Source: Annona cherimola (lineage: Eukaryota; Streptophyta; Magnoliopsida; Magnoliales; Annonaceae). From it: a DNA stretch of 64,000 bases. Where the stretch lies: NCBI GenBank assembly GCA_030490835.1, contig CM059977.1, positions 24,905,335 through 24,969,334 on the forward strand. Reading direction: 5' to 3'. Of this stretch, positions 22,227-33,996 are shown in pieces. Position 1 is the stretch's first letter; every line of letters begins with the position of its first letter. Below the pieces are notes generated by a model, which saw only the letters and a program-made list of their open reading frames with translations, did no database searches and was not told where the DNA came from. The translations under genes were made by a program, and so were the position numbers.

Positions 22227-25200
22227 TAAATGAATGTAAGCATATGTTGGATTTGGCTGTCCTTTGAACGTCCAATATGCTCAAAAATTCATGAATCTAT
22301 TTCTATCGAGTGTATAAAGCCTCCCCCATTGACTATGCATCAAACATCTCTGCCAGCGTATCAAAATCTTCCTTAATTAGGAAAACTAAAAAGGGCTAAC
22401 ATTGTGTCTCGTCATTTATTTAAATGATCAGGAAAATCGGTATGAGAGAAGGGTAATGTAACACCCACAGCTACACAACTAATTCATCCAACCAAAATTA
22501 AGGACAAAGAAAAGAGGAAGAGACAGAGTGCAGCTTTGTTTGTGTTGAGCCAGCTTTTTCGTTGAATGATTCGAGCCACTGTCCATTGGCTGGGAGCTTT
22601 GACCTTGAAGGCTGAGAATCTCCTTGTTCTCATGAATTATTTTCTGGTTTTTTTTTTTTTTTGTTTTTTGGCGTCTCCAGCATTGTCGTTTCCTTGATTT
22701 ATAAGACTGCCAGAAAGATATACATCCTGTAGTTCTTTTCTTTCAAGTTCCTTCCTCTTGCTTCCAGACCTGCAAGAAAGTAAGACTGTAGAATTAGAAA
22801 TGCGCCACAAGAAGATTTTTGACCCGCACATTCATGCGAAGATGGTTCGACGGTGCACAAGCCACAATGCATGCCAAAGTAGCCTCGAGCAACCCAATAT
22901 TGTGTGCGTCCCATCGCTTCTGTTTAATTAGAAGATAGTACTGTGCAGGTTTCCTTCTTCTTAGGTGGATAAGAATGGTTGGCTAACTGAAAGATGTTGC
23001 ACGCAACCTTTTCTTTCATCCCAAATGAGTATAAACAGAATGCTTCGGATGATTCACAACTTCTTGACCTTTAACATGGAACCTTCAGTTCAACTCGCAC
23101 CAAGAGTTTTAAGAACTAAATTCTTAGAGAAAATAAAAACCGGCTAAACATGTCTGGACTAGGATTTTAGCAATTTAGTTTTGAATAACTCAAAATAAAA
23201 TCCCAAGGAGAACAAAGATGACACCAGTGAGGAAGTACCAAAAGACAAAATATAGATGAAAATAAAGACAAAATATACACACACGATCAGATGAAAATGG
23301 AAATATAAGTTTCTTCGCACCTATGCGAGCTGGGTTTAAAATTCACTTACGGATTAGTGCTTGATATGGACAGAGTTTACCTCAAACAAAATGTAATAAA
23401 AATTTAAAATTTTTATATTTGAATATTAGATGACATCCGTATGAGGTATAGTATTCCAATCCGCAAGAATGGCCTCGACTGGCAAATACCTCACATTTGT
23501 CATGAACATATTGCTAGTTTGAATCCCCAGTTCACCTAACAAATGTGACTTACGGCGTCTTTCGTCCAGGAATATATATATTTTTTTCCTTATGTAAGTG
23601 TATTAAAAGGTGGATTTGAAGTATATATGCGAATGTTTGCAGATTAATTTTTTTATGAAAATAACAGTCAGATAATTAAAAATATCAATAAGAATGAAAG
23701 AAAGGAAGAAAATAGTTATGTGGCAATATAAGAGAAAATAGAGTTTGACATAATAGAAAAAGGGCTGATTGACATTCCATGTTTGAAATGCATCTCTATC
23801 TAAACACATGTTTTACTATTTAACAGTCCTTTTTTGCAAACAATCCAACCATGCAAGAAGAACGAAAATTTTTCATGAACAGTTAATGTAATTGCTAAAC
23901 ATTATCACGTAAAATGGCATTAGAAAAAAAAATAAAGCAGGGAGATGAATAGTTTATCCATCAAATTTCCAAGATCGTACCAGAGAAGCGAGGTTATCAA
24001 AGCCATTAAAACAAACAAATATAGATGGATGAGTAAGATGCATGCTGGTAAACGGTTTTTGGCACAGTCCCTAGCTTGGCATTATTATTATAACATTAGA
24101 TTTTGTCATCACATGACATCTAGGGAATACACATTCTCAACGTGCAATGAACGAAAAACAATTAACCGGAAGAGATGCTAGTGTAAAACCACGGACAATC
24201 CGAGGAGCTGATTGATGGGCGCATGCAAAATCACGTCACAGCCGGCCAAGCTTGACAAATCGCAGCAGGCTACGGCACATGCATCAGACTGGCATGTTTG
24301 CCCAGACAGGGATTCCCAACACCAACTCGTGCAAGTAACCTTCAGAACCCTCAGACCTCTTTTTGTACAAAATGATCCAAATCCATGCAGGTCCACAATC
24401 TGCATTACTGCGTGCATGATGCCCATTGTACGGTGGATATATCGTTGATTGAGGTGGGCAAAAAATTTCGGCATAAAAGATGGTTTTTTATTATTAATTC
24501 ACTATAAGTTTGGAAACAGATATAAAACGTTTATGGAGAAGCCTGAGGAAAAGATATATATATATATATTTTTTTTGAAATGATATTTTTTCGTATTAAT
24601 TTACTATAAATTTTGGAAATAGATATAACAACGTTTGTGGAGAAGCTGACACGGGAAAAACATATGGTTTAGTATTGACCGATTTCATAGATTTGCCTTT
24701 GATTTTGGATTCAGATATTGACATGATTGATATAAGTAGAGACTCCACCAGCGAAAGAGAGGAGGGATATAACATATGAAATCAGAAAGCCACTGAAAGA
24801 TTTGAAGTAAATTTTTTTTTATGGAGGAATTGAAGTAATTAAGGTTGACACAAATATGATTTTTTTGATCTTGTGAAACAAATATGATTTTTTTGGTATT
24901 AAGAAAAATATGAAATGTTCAGCTCCAGTGGCAATAAAGTTAGAGAAACAATCCAAAAGGTTAAAAATGAGAAAATAAAAGTAATTTAATATTTTGATGT
25001 CCTTTGCCAAGAAATAGCATCAAAGGGAAGTGACGAAAGTGAAAGAAAGGCAAAGGAGAACCGCTGAATAGGCCCTGTGGCCTAACCAAATTGACCCGGA
25101 AAGATCCAAGACAGCGACTGATTCGTAATGCCCAAGGTGCCCACCTATCCTGCTGCCTCAGGAGAAAACCCGAAAGCACGCAGCTCTCCTCCTGTGGGAA

Positions 25201-25670
25201 TCCATGACTTCATCACCGCCTATTATTACTCCCCTCGTCCAAGCCTAGCACACCTAAGGCTAATGATGCCGACAGATTTTTTCCAAACGTGCAATCAGAT
25301 CATCACAACAAAACCAAAAGGGTTCAACACGTGCGGAAACACGACACCACCGAAGTAGTAAAACCCACGCAGAGAAAGGCTGGGGTTATCTAAGAGGCAG
25401 AAAAGCATAGATGAATGCGCCAGGGACAGTGACATCACTTCTTCTCAAGTCAGATGAAACAAACAGCCGAGATCTCTCCTCCTCGTAAGTGGGACCCGGG
25501 CCATCAAGATGGACGGCCACTAAAACATGCAGACAAGTAGAAGGGAGCAATGCAAGTGCAATGAGAGCGAAATAAAAGAGACCCAACAACTGCAGACGAA
25601 AAAACAAGAGAGATAGGTGGTCTTACGCGGGATTGATTGCGTGCATGGACGGAGAGCAGTTCGCCAGATT
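22227..25670. other. Intergenic block and LBD 3' flank
   Basis: It holds the possible exon at 22637-22769, a possible SINE head near 23465-23530 (TAGTTTGAATCCCC resembles box B), an imperfect two-copy repeat (24480-24560 and 24585-24655, shared CACTATAAGTTTGGAAACAG-like block) and short unrecognised open frames at 23945-24474. The part nearest 25670 should include the 3' UTR of the LBD gene; no clear polyadenylation signal was placed. Confidence 0.4.
22637..22769 (-). other. Possible terminal coding exon, unidentified
   Basis: On the minus strand a good acceptor (TCTTACTTTCTTGCAG|G) opens a frame that reads SGSKRKELERKELQDVYLSG and ends in a Lys-rich tail and stop. Upstream (about 22800-22914) another open segment is Cys/Gly-rich. 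The Lys-rich tail is encoded by a poly(A)-like run, which may be chance. No family is recognised. Confidence 0.25.
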
Positions 25671-26549
25671 TCATGAAGATGGACCAACGCTGCTGAGGCC
25701 ATCTTCGCTCCCAGCTCTCTGCTGCTGCTGCTGGGGTTGCGGCGGCTGCTGCTGCTGGTACGGGTGCTGCGGATGCTCCTGCTCTTGCTGTGCTGTGAAC
25801 GAATTATCGAAGGAGACGAGCGCGAGGGGCGAAGGAGATCCAGACCTCCCAGTCATTTGATTGAATCCGACAGCAGGCCCCACGGCATTGCTGGCATCAA
25901 ATCCGCTGTTATACCTCGCTAGCTCTTGTTGGTGCTCGTAGCTCCTCATCAGCTCTTGCTCCCGCACGGCTGCCGCCAGCTGATGCGTCTCCATCATATG
26001 CTGCTGTTGCTGCTGGTGCTGCTCCCGCATGAGGGCGTGGGCGGCAGCGGCGGCGTGGGCCTGGGGCCCAGAGGGAATGCCATGGCCCATGGCGGAGACC
26101 CCGTAGGGAACGACCATGGATCCGGCGGCGTTGGTGATGCCGGTGGAGGACTGGTGGGGCTGGGGCATGATGGCGGCGGCAGGGTGGGCTAAGGGCATCA
26201 TGGCTGACGGGCCGATGTAGGCGGCGAGCTCCTTCTTGGCGTTGAAGAGGTCGAGCTGGACCTGGCGGAGCTTATTCTGGAGGATGGAGATGAGGCCGAC
26301 GCAGCCGTAGACGGGGTCGCGGAGGCGGGCCTCCGCCTCGTAGGCAAGGGAGTTGACGGCGTCCTCGCGCTGGGCGGGGATGATATCGTTGAGGAGCTTG
26401 GATACGTTGCTGGCGCCGAACACCTTGTGCACGTTTGCAAACTTCTGGGGCTGGTCCGGCGGGAAGTAGGGCGCGAACACGCATTCGTTCATGCACTTCC
26501 GCCGCAGAAATTTGCACGCCGCGCACGGCGAATTCGATGACGACGCCAT
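25671..26549 (-). CDS. LBD36: LOB-domain transcription factor, LBD36/ASL1-like
   Basis: This single-exon CDS of 292 residues encodes a plant-specific nuclear DNA-binding protein. The LOB domain spans about residues 8-108. The C block is C-x2-C-x6-C-x3-C (CAACKFLRRKCMNEC, residues 8-22). It is followed by FAPYFPPDQPQKF, the GAS block (FANVHKVFGASNVSKLL) with the DPVYGCVG motif, and a leucine-zipper-like coiled coil (VGLISILQNKLRQVQLDL). All class I features are intact. The sequence after the domain, AKKELAAYIGPSAM, is closer to Arabidopsis LBD36/ASL1 than to AS2 itself. The C-terminal half is low complexity: poly-Ala, His/Gln runs and a Pro/Gln tract, mostly encoded by CAG/CAC-type repeats. 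Codon use is far more GC-rich than the surroundings. The family controls lateral organ polarity and boundaries; the exact role here is inferred. Confidence 0.95.
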   Translation of the reverse strand: MASSSNSPCAACKFLRRKCMNECVFAPYFPPDQPQKFANVHKVFGASNVSKLLNDIIPAQREDAVNSLAYEAEARLRDPVYGCVGLISILQNKLRQVQLDLFNAKKELAAYIGPSAMMPLAHPAAAIMPQPHQSSTGITNAAGSMVVPYGVSAMGHGIPSGPQAHAAAAAHALMREQHQQQQQHMMETHQLAAAVREQELMRSYEHQQELARYNSGFDASNAVGPAVGFNQMTGRSGSPSPLALVSFDNSFTAQQEQEHPQHPYQQQQPPQPQQQQQRAGSEDGLSSVGPSS

Positions 26550-26559
26550 TCTCAGGGAA

Positions 26560-27022
26560 TCAACCTCTCACGCTGCTGGTGCAATACCTATTTCTGCAAT
26601 ACCAACAAAAACACAATAAACCCAAAATTCCAGGAGAAGAAAAAAATGTGTGTGATTAGGGTTCTGGACGCCATGGGCGTAGCTTTAGCAGCGAGCAGCT
26701 AGATTACGAAGAAAGAAGAAGTAGCATCTGCTAAATTACGCCAAGATAATAGCCGGTTGCTAAACTACGCACGTGGTGTAGGATAAGAGGAGACGGACCG
26801 GGATAGGAACCGACTCGGTGGGAGGTGCGGCGAACTCATATGTATCCACATATATGTGTGCTAAACTGCGCCGGGATAGGAAGGATGATCGGCTAGAGGG
26901 CGCTGGATAGGGGGAGGAAGGCGCCGATCCTCCAAAGGACGCCTGCTAACGGGCGCCGGGGGGCGTAAGCGGGCGAGACGGGAAAAGTGGGATCTGATAA
27001 CTAACCTGCAGAAGAAAGCCAT
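26560..27022 (-). other. Predicted uORF spanning leader intron
   Basis: An ATG at 27022 lies 17 nt before the donor. If the intron is spliced as predicted, the frame continues in exon 2 to a TGA at 26560, giving 16 residues (MAFFCRNRYCTSSVRG) and ending 10 nt before the main ATG. Another short uORF starts in exon 1 near 27146 (MQQENLDRPSQ...). These could reduce or regulate translation of the LBD protein. Confidence 0.4.
26594..27005 (-). other. Predicted intron in LBD 5' leader
   Basis: On the minus strand a strong donor CTGCAG|GTTAGT (27006/27005) and an acceptor TTGGTATTGCAG (ending 26594) bound 412 nt; the acceptor is preceded by a T-rich tract. Exon 2 then contributes 44 nt of leader before the ATG at 26549. 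A leader intron is known in the AS2 gene of this family, which supports the model. Confidence 0.65.
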
Positions 27023-27430
27023 TCGCGATCGGTGACAGCACCCCCGGCTCAAGATGGCATTTTCAAGAAACCTCTGGCGCTTATCAGATCGAAGCCGTCG
27101 GCGGGAAGATCGTGGGCTGAGATGGGCGGTCCAGATTCTCCTGCTGCATTGACGTCGCAAATACGGAAATGCCCTCGATTGGCCCGTGCGCCTGTCGGAG
27201 GGGAGCCCTCGATCAGATCTTGCGAATTCTCCCTTTTCTTTCTTCCCCCCTTCTCTCTCTCCTTTCGGACGTGGGCTTTTCGGGATCCCAAGACAAGAAG
27301 GAAAAGGAAGGAAACGGAGAGAAAGTGAGGAATTAGAAATGGTAGAAGAGAAAGTGAGGAAAGAAAGAGGAGGAAAAGTAAGAGATTTTTCGGAATTGGA
27401 AGGGAGGGAGAGAGAAAAAGAGGAGGATTT

Positions 27431-27438
27431 TATTTATA
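27431..27438 (-). promoter_or_regulatory. TATA box of LBD gene
   Basis: TATAAATA on the minus strand is followed by a long pyrimidine-rich leader (about 27420-27240, CT repeats on the minus strand), the usual layout of a plant core promoter. Transcription would start near 27400. Confidence 0.6.
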
Positions 27439-27449
27439 TATGGGGGACG

Positions 27450-29432
27450 ATTGGGAGAGAGTAGGGTAGGACGATGGCATGCGCGCGATACGCTGCCATT
27501 AGCGTATGCTGCTCGGATTCTGGACCGTCGGATGGGTGCCAGCTGGGGGACCCGGACGGCTTCATGAATCTTGGATATTTAATGGTCGGATTTCTCTTCC
27601 TGCTCTGGCTTTATGCCCCAGATTAAATGGGTGTTCCGATCGTGGGTACGTACTACGTAGTTGCACGTGGGAGGAAAATTTTTTTTTTTTTTTTTTTTTT
27701 TTCTGATGTTACTTGGGAGGAAATGTTGTTACCTTACAGAGAGGTAAAACGATGTTGTCAGCGAAGCATAGAATGTTCGCAGTGAAAAATATAAGATCTG
27801 TGTATAATTTTATTGTGAATTGGTAAAATAGTTATTTATTACCGGAGTTAAACATTTTATCATGGTATATATTATATATATATATATTACTTATCATACT
27901 TTTACACGCTCTTTAACTGATAAAAACCCAATATCAGTATACTAATTCTTAGATTTTAAAAGAAGGGTTATCTTGAACAGATGGGAGTTTGTTCCCATTA
28001 ATATGAGCCTGAATATAATATTAAATGTAAAGTTGTATGATACTAAACAATAAAAAAAGAAACATTATCTCAATAAAAAATATGTACTTGAGATGACTTA
28101 AGTTGTAAGATAAAATCAAAAAATATTTATAGGCGTCAGATAAAAAGGTTTAAGATCAATGTAATATTAATTATTGTTTAATTTATATTACTTTTAAAGT
28201 TATTGAAAATATTTAAATTATTTAAACCATCATTTCCATTTGGATAAATGATTTTATAGATTATTGTAATGTTCTAACTTTTTTTTATGAAAACTTGTAA
28301 TGTTCTAACTTATTTATGAATGTATTTAAACGTTTCTCATATTTTACGTATAATCATATGTAATTTTATGCAAATGTAGCACTCTCGAGATTTTCAAATT
28401 TATTTTTATGACCATAATAAAACAAATGATGTTAAATCATTTGATTGGCAGATCTGGATTTCATCATCAATATAAACCTCAAATGACACTAACTAGGGTG
28501 CAACGCCATTCACACCAGCGTATCCTCATCCAATGTTAGCAGTACCGAAAGCATATCAATGCAAAACTTGCATGTAACATAGTCCATAATAAAGAAACAT
28601 TTAAGAGTCGTGCGATTTTTTAATAATTATTTGTATAACTCTTGAATGCTTCATTTTGTATTTAAACCACTCATTATATATATTTCAGCTGGATGAGATA
28701 TTCTAATAATTGTAAAATCTAAATAAATTTTAAAATACAGTTTTTTTTATCTGGTTTAACCTTATTTTGAATACAAATACCTACTTAGATTTCAAATTTA
28801 AATAATTCTAAAAATTTTACTATTCGTATTATGATGTAGATACAACCTCTGTTAAACCCAAACCTTTTTTGGGGCTTATAACCGTTTCGAGTGTAAAAAG
28901 AAAAAATCCCCATAAATGCGTGCAAGCTCTTTTAAGAAAAATTGCAAATTACCTAGAGGTCATACCCATAAATATATCTTTTATTTAAAAAGTGTCTATC
29001 ATGAACTAAAATCAAACATAAAGGCATAAAATATTTCACAACATAAATTTAATGTACGCAATCTTACTCATTACATTTTTTTTTTCTCTCCTCTTACCAA
29101 CTTTTGAGGCCAAAATTGCAGTTAAATTATTACATCATTTAATAAATATCTCCCACATTGACTTATTAAAAGGAAACAATGTGTCACATTTCCCGGAGGA
29201 CAGGTTAGAAATCCCTAGAAATTTGCAAACTATGTTAAGTGAGTTACAAATTTTGTACGTAGTGGACCAGCAATATAAAATCTTTCAAATATTTAATAAC
29301 AGAAAATGGCTGACTTAACAATAACGGAAAATCCTTTTTTATAGTTTTTCTCCCCATTGTATCCAACAATCAGAGGTCTGGACACTTTATTTACCCACGT
29401 TGAGAGCCCGTGCATCAAAACTCCGTAGTCCT
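27450..29432. other. LBD upstream region and gene-free stretch
   Basis: The first 200-300 bp are the distal LBD promoter. A long T run occurs at about 27680-27702. FB-D-like arms are visible around 28185-28460 (TAAATGATTTTATAGATTAT and ACAAATGATGTTAAATCATT). No gene is seen. Confidence 0.4.
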
Positions 29433-29714
29433 CCGTTGTGTTTGTCAATTAATAAAAAATGTCAAGTTAAAACTTTTCAATCTAAAACTTTTCACTTTCC
29501 ACAGCTATCATACTTTTCAATCATTTTTTTATATTTTCCCATACAACTACCCTACTTTTCAATCATTTCTACACAACTATCCATACAACTAACCTATCCA
29601 TTTTAACTTTATCATATTTACTACTTATTATTACTCCTATCATATCATATTATTTAACAACTTTTACTCTCCAAAACTTTTAATCAAAAGTTTTATTCAT
29701 CACCAAACACACTC
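29433..29714 (+). mobile_element. MITE-A copy
   Basis: The ends are TTGTGTTTG and CAAACACACTCC with a full MITE-A body (AAAACTTTTCAATCTAAAAC, CAACTAACCTATCCATTTTA). No clear target duplication was found. Confidence 0.75.
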
Positions 29715-29984
29715 CTAGTATCTAAAGACTTAATTTCTACTTACTCTTGTTCCCATAATCCCCTTTACCGGCCGTACAGGCTGCTGGCAGACCATAAGTG
29801 CTGATTTCTTGAATAGAGACCAGCACTGTTGTTTGCATAAGATACAACTATTAAGAAATGTGGCCATACAATTGCATAAGACAAAAATCGATGCCATATA
29901 TGAGCCCATTGAAGATCATTAGACGTAATGGAAAAAAAATTTGAATAAGAGAGGTAATTGTGTATTGAAAAATAAAAAAATAAT

Positions 29985-30445
29985 ATTCCAAATTATTCAT
30001 GAAAATTATCACTAATTCTAATTGTATCCACAAATTTTCAAAAATTTTAAATATATCCACATATTTTACCTAAAGTTCTGTTTATATCCGAGAGATCCAT
30101 CAAAGGAGCCGCTAACACTTTGTGAAATAATGAATATGTCCATTTTTAATTATGATTTTAGAATTAAAAATTAATATTTTAGTGAAATTTTAGAATTCTA
30201 CCACTATAAAATCATATATTATTTAAATATAAATATTAAACTTTGAGCAAACTAACCTCGAATCATATTAGAGCTTGGGCGTATTCATCATTTCATAAGA
30301 AGCTAAGGATCTCTTTAACAAATTTCCAATGGCATATGTATAAATAAAATTTTAAGTAAAATATGTAAACATATTTGAAAATTTGAAAAGTTTATGGGTA
30401 AAGGTGAAATTAAGGGTACAATTCATAGCTATATTCAGAAATTGC
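29985..30445. mobile_element. FB-G foldback element
   Basis: The left (ATCCACATATTTTACCTAAA) and right (TTTAAGTAAAATATGTAAAC) arms are inverted. The central part, including ATTAAACTTTGAGCAAACTA, is shared with 56815-57235. Confidence 0.6.
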
Positions 30446-31547
30446 TAAAATTATATTCCAAATATAAAAATAGCATTAAAAATGAGAAAATAGGGATGTT
30501 ATATATTAAAATAAGAAATTATATTAAAAATGAATAAAATCTCAATATCATTCAAATGGATGACCTCGAACAGGCCCGAAATTAAGCACACCCGTACGGA
30601 AATATTTTTTACCATTCTAAAATATTTTTCCGTCAAATGTATTAGGTGTAAGTGTAACCGAAGAAGTCCATATTGAATTTGGAGTGTATTTCAAACACGT
30701 CCTTGTTATATATACTTTTTTAAAGAGAGGTGATATTTAAACTTCTTTTCGATGATCCTATTTGTCATGTTATATACTCTATCCAATTGCTCGTGGGAGA
30801 TGTCTGTATCAGGAATTTAATTTATTTAATTATAAATTGATGAAAATGATGTGATGAGGGGTGAAGGTGCATTGCATGCAGCCGGATGTACGAAGAGCAG
30901 AGGTTGCTTGTTAAGACTACGAAGAGTCGATGTTCGTTTGTGTTTTCGCTGGCTGTTTTCATTTCAAAGATGGTATTGAAGTGACAAAACCTTCGGCAAA
31001 CCGCTCTAAACCGCAACCGCAGTCGTAGGCGCATCATGTTGTCAGGCCCGTAGCTCGTCTCTCCTCTTGCCATGTCAGACATCCCCCATCCCATCCCACC
31101 TCACCCCACCCCGCCCGATCCCATCCCTTCAGCTTCCACCCAACGCGCGACGAAGGGTTATCATTTGTCTACCGCAGTCCGTCCACATCTTTTTTTATAA
31201 TAAGTTTTAGTATTTAATAGCTTTCGGATGGTCTTAATTAGCGGATGATATATAGATACTATGATGACCATTTGGGGCAATGATGTAGCTCATCTTTTAT
31301 CTTTCTAACTATTTTCAAAGTGTAGGTGATAATATTAGTAATAAATTTAATGGTACACGTGTTTTGACTATATTAGATAGGATGAGATGGAAATGAGATG
31401 AAATTTTTTGGTTTTTAAATTTTTTAATTTTTAATGTAATATTTTATTTTTAATACAAAATAGTCTTTTTTTTACATTTCTAATATAATTTTTATGGACG
31501 CGCATATAAGATTTGACCAATATTGTGTCTATGTCCCTTTCTTAAAT
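30446..31547. other. Gene-free stretch with a GC-richer patch
   Basis: A MITE-F-like end (CTCGAACAGGCCC near 30577) is present. A GC-richer patch at 30840-31150 is open on the minus strand (90 codons, Arg-rich) but unrecognised. Confidence 0.4.
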
Positions 31548-32222
31548 TAGCTAAAATTATAAATATGCTTACAAAGTTTGAGAGTTTTTGTTTACCTATA
31601 AAACTTTTCAACATAAAACTTTTTACTCTCTGCAATTATCTTATTTTTTAATTATTTATTTACTTATACCTATACAACTACTATATTTTTCAATCATTCC
31701 ATACAACTACCAATACACCTAATTTATCTATTTTAACTTTATTCTCTTTACTTTTTATTACTACTCTTATCATATCCTATCATTTTGTCCCATTTCAAAA
31801 GCTTTTATAGTAAAAAATTTTCATAAAAAAAAATTATTACTTTCGAAACACACCCTTTGTATATAATTATAAATGTGGCCTTTTTGTCAAGATTTTTTTA
31901 GAATTTTTCGTAAAATTATGAAAATGCCCTTTAAGTAAAAAGAGATGCTTACAATTTTATAAATAAAATAAATATTAATGTAATGAAACTTTAAAAAATT
32001 TATTATATGAATACTTATTTTATTTTCATATTATCGTAAAATTGATTATTGATTTTATTATTTCATTATTTCATGTATTGTGCAGATATTTTTTTACAAA
32101 TGTGTCCTTTGACTTAAAAGACATTTTTTTATTGTACAAAAAATTCTAATAAGATCATAGCAAAAAGAACAAGCATGTAATTTTATTCAAATCTTTGTAG
32201 GTATGTTTGTAATTTTAACAAG
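31548..32222. mobile_element. FB-J foldback with nested MITE-A
   Basis: The left arm (around 31545-31580 and 31857-31980) and the right arm (32100-32222) are inverted: TTTAGAATTTTTCGTAAAAT against TTAGAATTTTTTGTACAATA on the minus strand. The left arm is split by MITE-A at 31581-31856. Confidence 0.6.
31581..31856 (+). mobile_element. MITE-A copy nested in FB-J, TTG duplication
   Basis: The MITE-A body is complete and ends GAAACACACCC. TTG occurs at both borders (31578-31580 and 31857-31859). Confidence 0.7.
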
Positions 32223-32260
32223 TACAAAATATTGATATACAATATTAGTCAAATTAGAGG

Positions 32261-32430
32261 TGTTGTCTCATTGGTACAAGGATGTGGCCTTATTGTTGGG
32301 AGTCCTTGGTTCAGATGACAGTAGTTAAATAACATCTAATTTTCGAATCTTCTAGTGCAACCCACATCTTATTCCATCTAATTGGATAATAACGAGCAAC
32401 AAGGATTTCCTCTCAGGCGATATTGATATA
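32261..32430 (+). mobile_element. Possible tRNA-derived SINE
   Basis: TGTCTCATTGGTACAAGG resembles a pol III box A, and about 40 bp later CCTTGGTTCAGATGAC resembles box B. No poly(A) tail or target duplication was identified. Confidence 0.4.
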
Positions 32431-33227
32431 TAGATACTTATTTAGTTAAGAGAAGTGTAGGTAAATGAAATTTGGTTAACAAATTCTAATAATGGTACTT
32501 TAAAGCTTTTCCATATGGCCTCTAAGTTTTTGGTTGTTTGCAATCTTTATGCTCTCATTTTTTTTTTTTACAGGTAATCGTCGCTCATGAATTTTGTTTT
32601 AAGTTCTTATTCGACGATCATTGTTTATTTAAAATAGCTATGTCGTGGTCTTTTTTGGCTCTTTCGTGGAAAATTTGATCAATAGATAAAAAGAAAAATC
32701 TTGCTAGGTTTATACTAGACATTCTTTTTCCTTAATTTCCTACACCTACCCATTAGGCCAAGTCTAACTTTAATCATGACAACACCCATCTATTAGGAGT
32801 GACCTTATTCTACTATTAAGTAGTGACCATAAAAACATAAAGAAATTACTATTTTGAACATTACCATGGAGGAAAACTTGCAAAAAAGAGCGTCATATGT
32901 AGGAGATCATTTGTAATATCCATATTATAAATTTCTCTGTCATGATATACTTATTTGGGTCCTATAACATCATTTATTTTACTAGACTATAATAAGCTTT
33001 ATCTAAATCAAAGATGTACATGTGCCTAATTAGCTTTCAAATATATAGTTATACAAAAATTGCAAAAAATGATTAGATTCATTTACTTGTGCATTAAAAT
33101 ATAATAATATTTTATGTAATCATTTATCCATAAAATAATAATATTTTAGATTGTTTCAACATTGATTACAATTTTGAAAATTAATATTTAGCAAAAATTA
33201 TTTTATTATATTTTTGGATAATTTGCC
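32431..33227. other. Gene-free stretch
   Basis: AT-rich intergenic DNA with FB-D-like fragments near 32940-33190. I see no gene. Confidence 0.35.
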
Positions 33228-33620
33228 AATATACCCACTTAGTTTGATCGAAATTGCTAACATACCTATATAGTTTCAAAATTACAAATAACCTCATATA
33301 ATTTAACTAGAATTGCAAATAACCTATGCTATCATGATGTCATTAATGTACATCATGACATGGGGTTTATTTACAATTATGGTTAAACTATGTATGCATT
33401 ATTGCAAAAATTAAATATACCACTTAATTTTTAAAATTGCAAATATATCCACATAGTTTGTATATTTTTACAACTATACTCACACCGTGATGATGTTATA
33501 ACGACATAAGGGTTATTTGCAAATAATGTTAAACTACGTGAGAGTTATTTATAATGTCTAAAACTATGTAGGTATATTTGCAATTTTGATCAAATTAAGT
33601 GGGTATATTTGCAAATTAAC
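33228..33620. mobile_element. FB-E foldback element, possible 9-bp duplication
   Basis: The left end GATAATTTGCCAATATACCC and the right end read on the minus strand (GGTTAATTTGCAAATATACC) are inverted for well over 40 bp. The flanks ATATTTTTG and ATATTTTTT could be a 9-bp target duplication of Mutator type. Confidence 0.65.
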
Positions 33621-33996
33621 CATATTTTTTTATCAAAAGGTGTGAGGGGCAAAGAGGGAAGGGATAAGACAATTAGTAAAATTTGTTGAAAAAAAATTAT
33701 CTACATAATTTCTTCAAAATCTCATCATAAATGCTACAAGATGCATAATCAGCCAAGGAATGCCTTATGTATTTATAGATATGACCCGTGCACAATAATA
33801 ATAGATAAATAGTAGAGTTTTTATGACAGTATAGATAGATGTTTTAAAGTTCTGATTTGTACTTGGTGAACCAGATTTCTTGAATGAGGTTTTTTGTGAA
33901 GACAATCTTGTTAGTAAGTTAATGCACAGGGTGCACTTTTTTTTACACCTCATCCAGTGAATGGGATCAGGAAGTGGTTATTCGCGCAAACAACTA

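Noticed and set aside
26198..26526. Arg/Pro/Ser-rich open frames overlapping the LBD gene
   Set aside because: They are other-frame shadows of the GC-rich LBD coding sequence.
27049..27291. 80-codon frame upstream of the LBD gene
   Set aside because: It lacks an ATG start and lies in the predicted 5' leader; it is explained by GC-rich composition.
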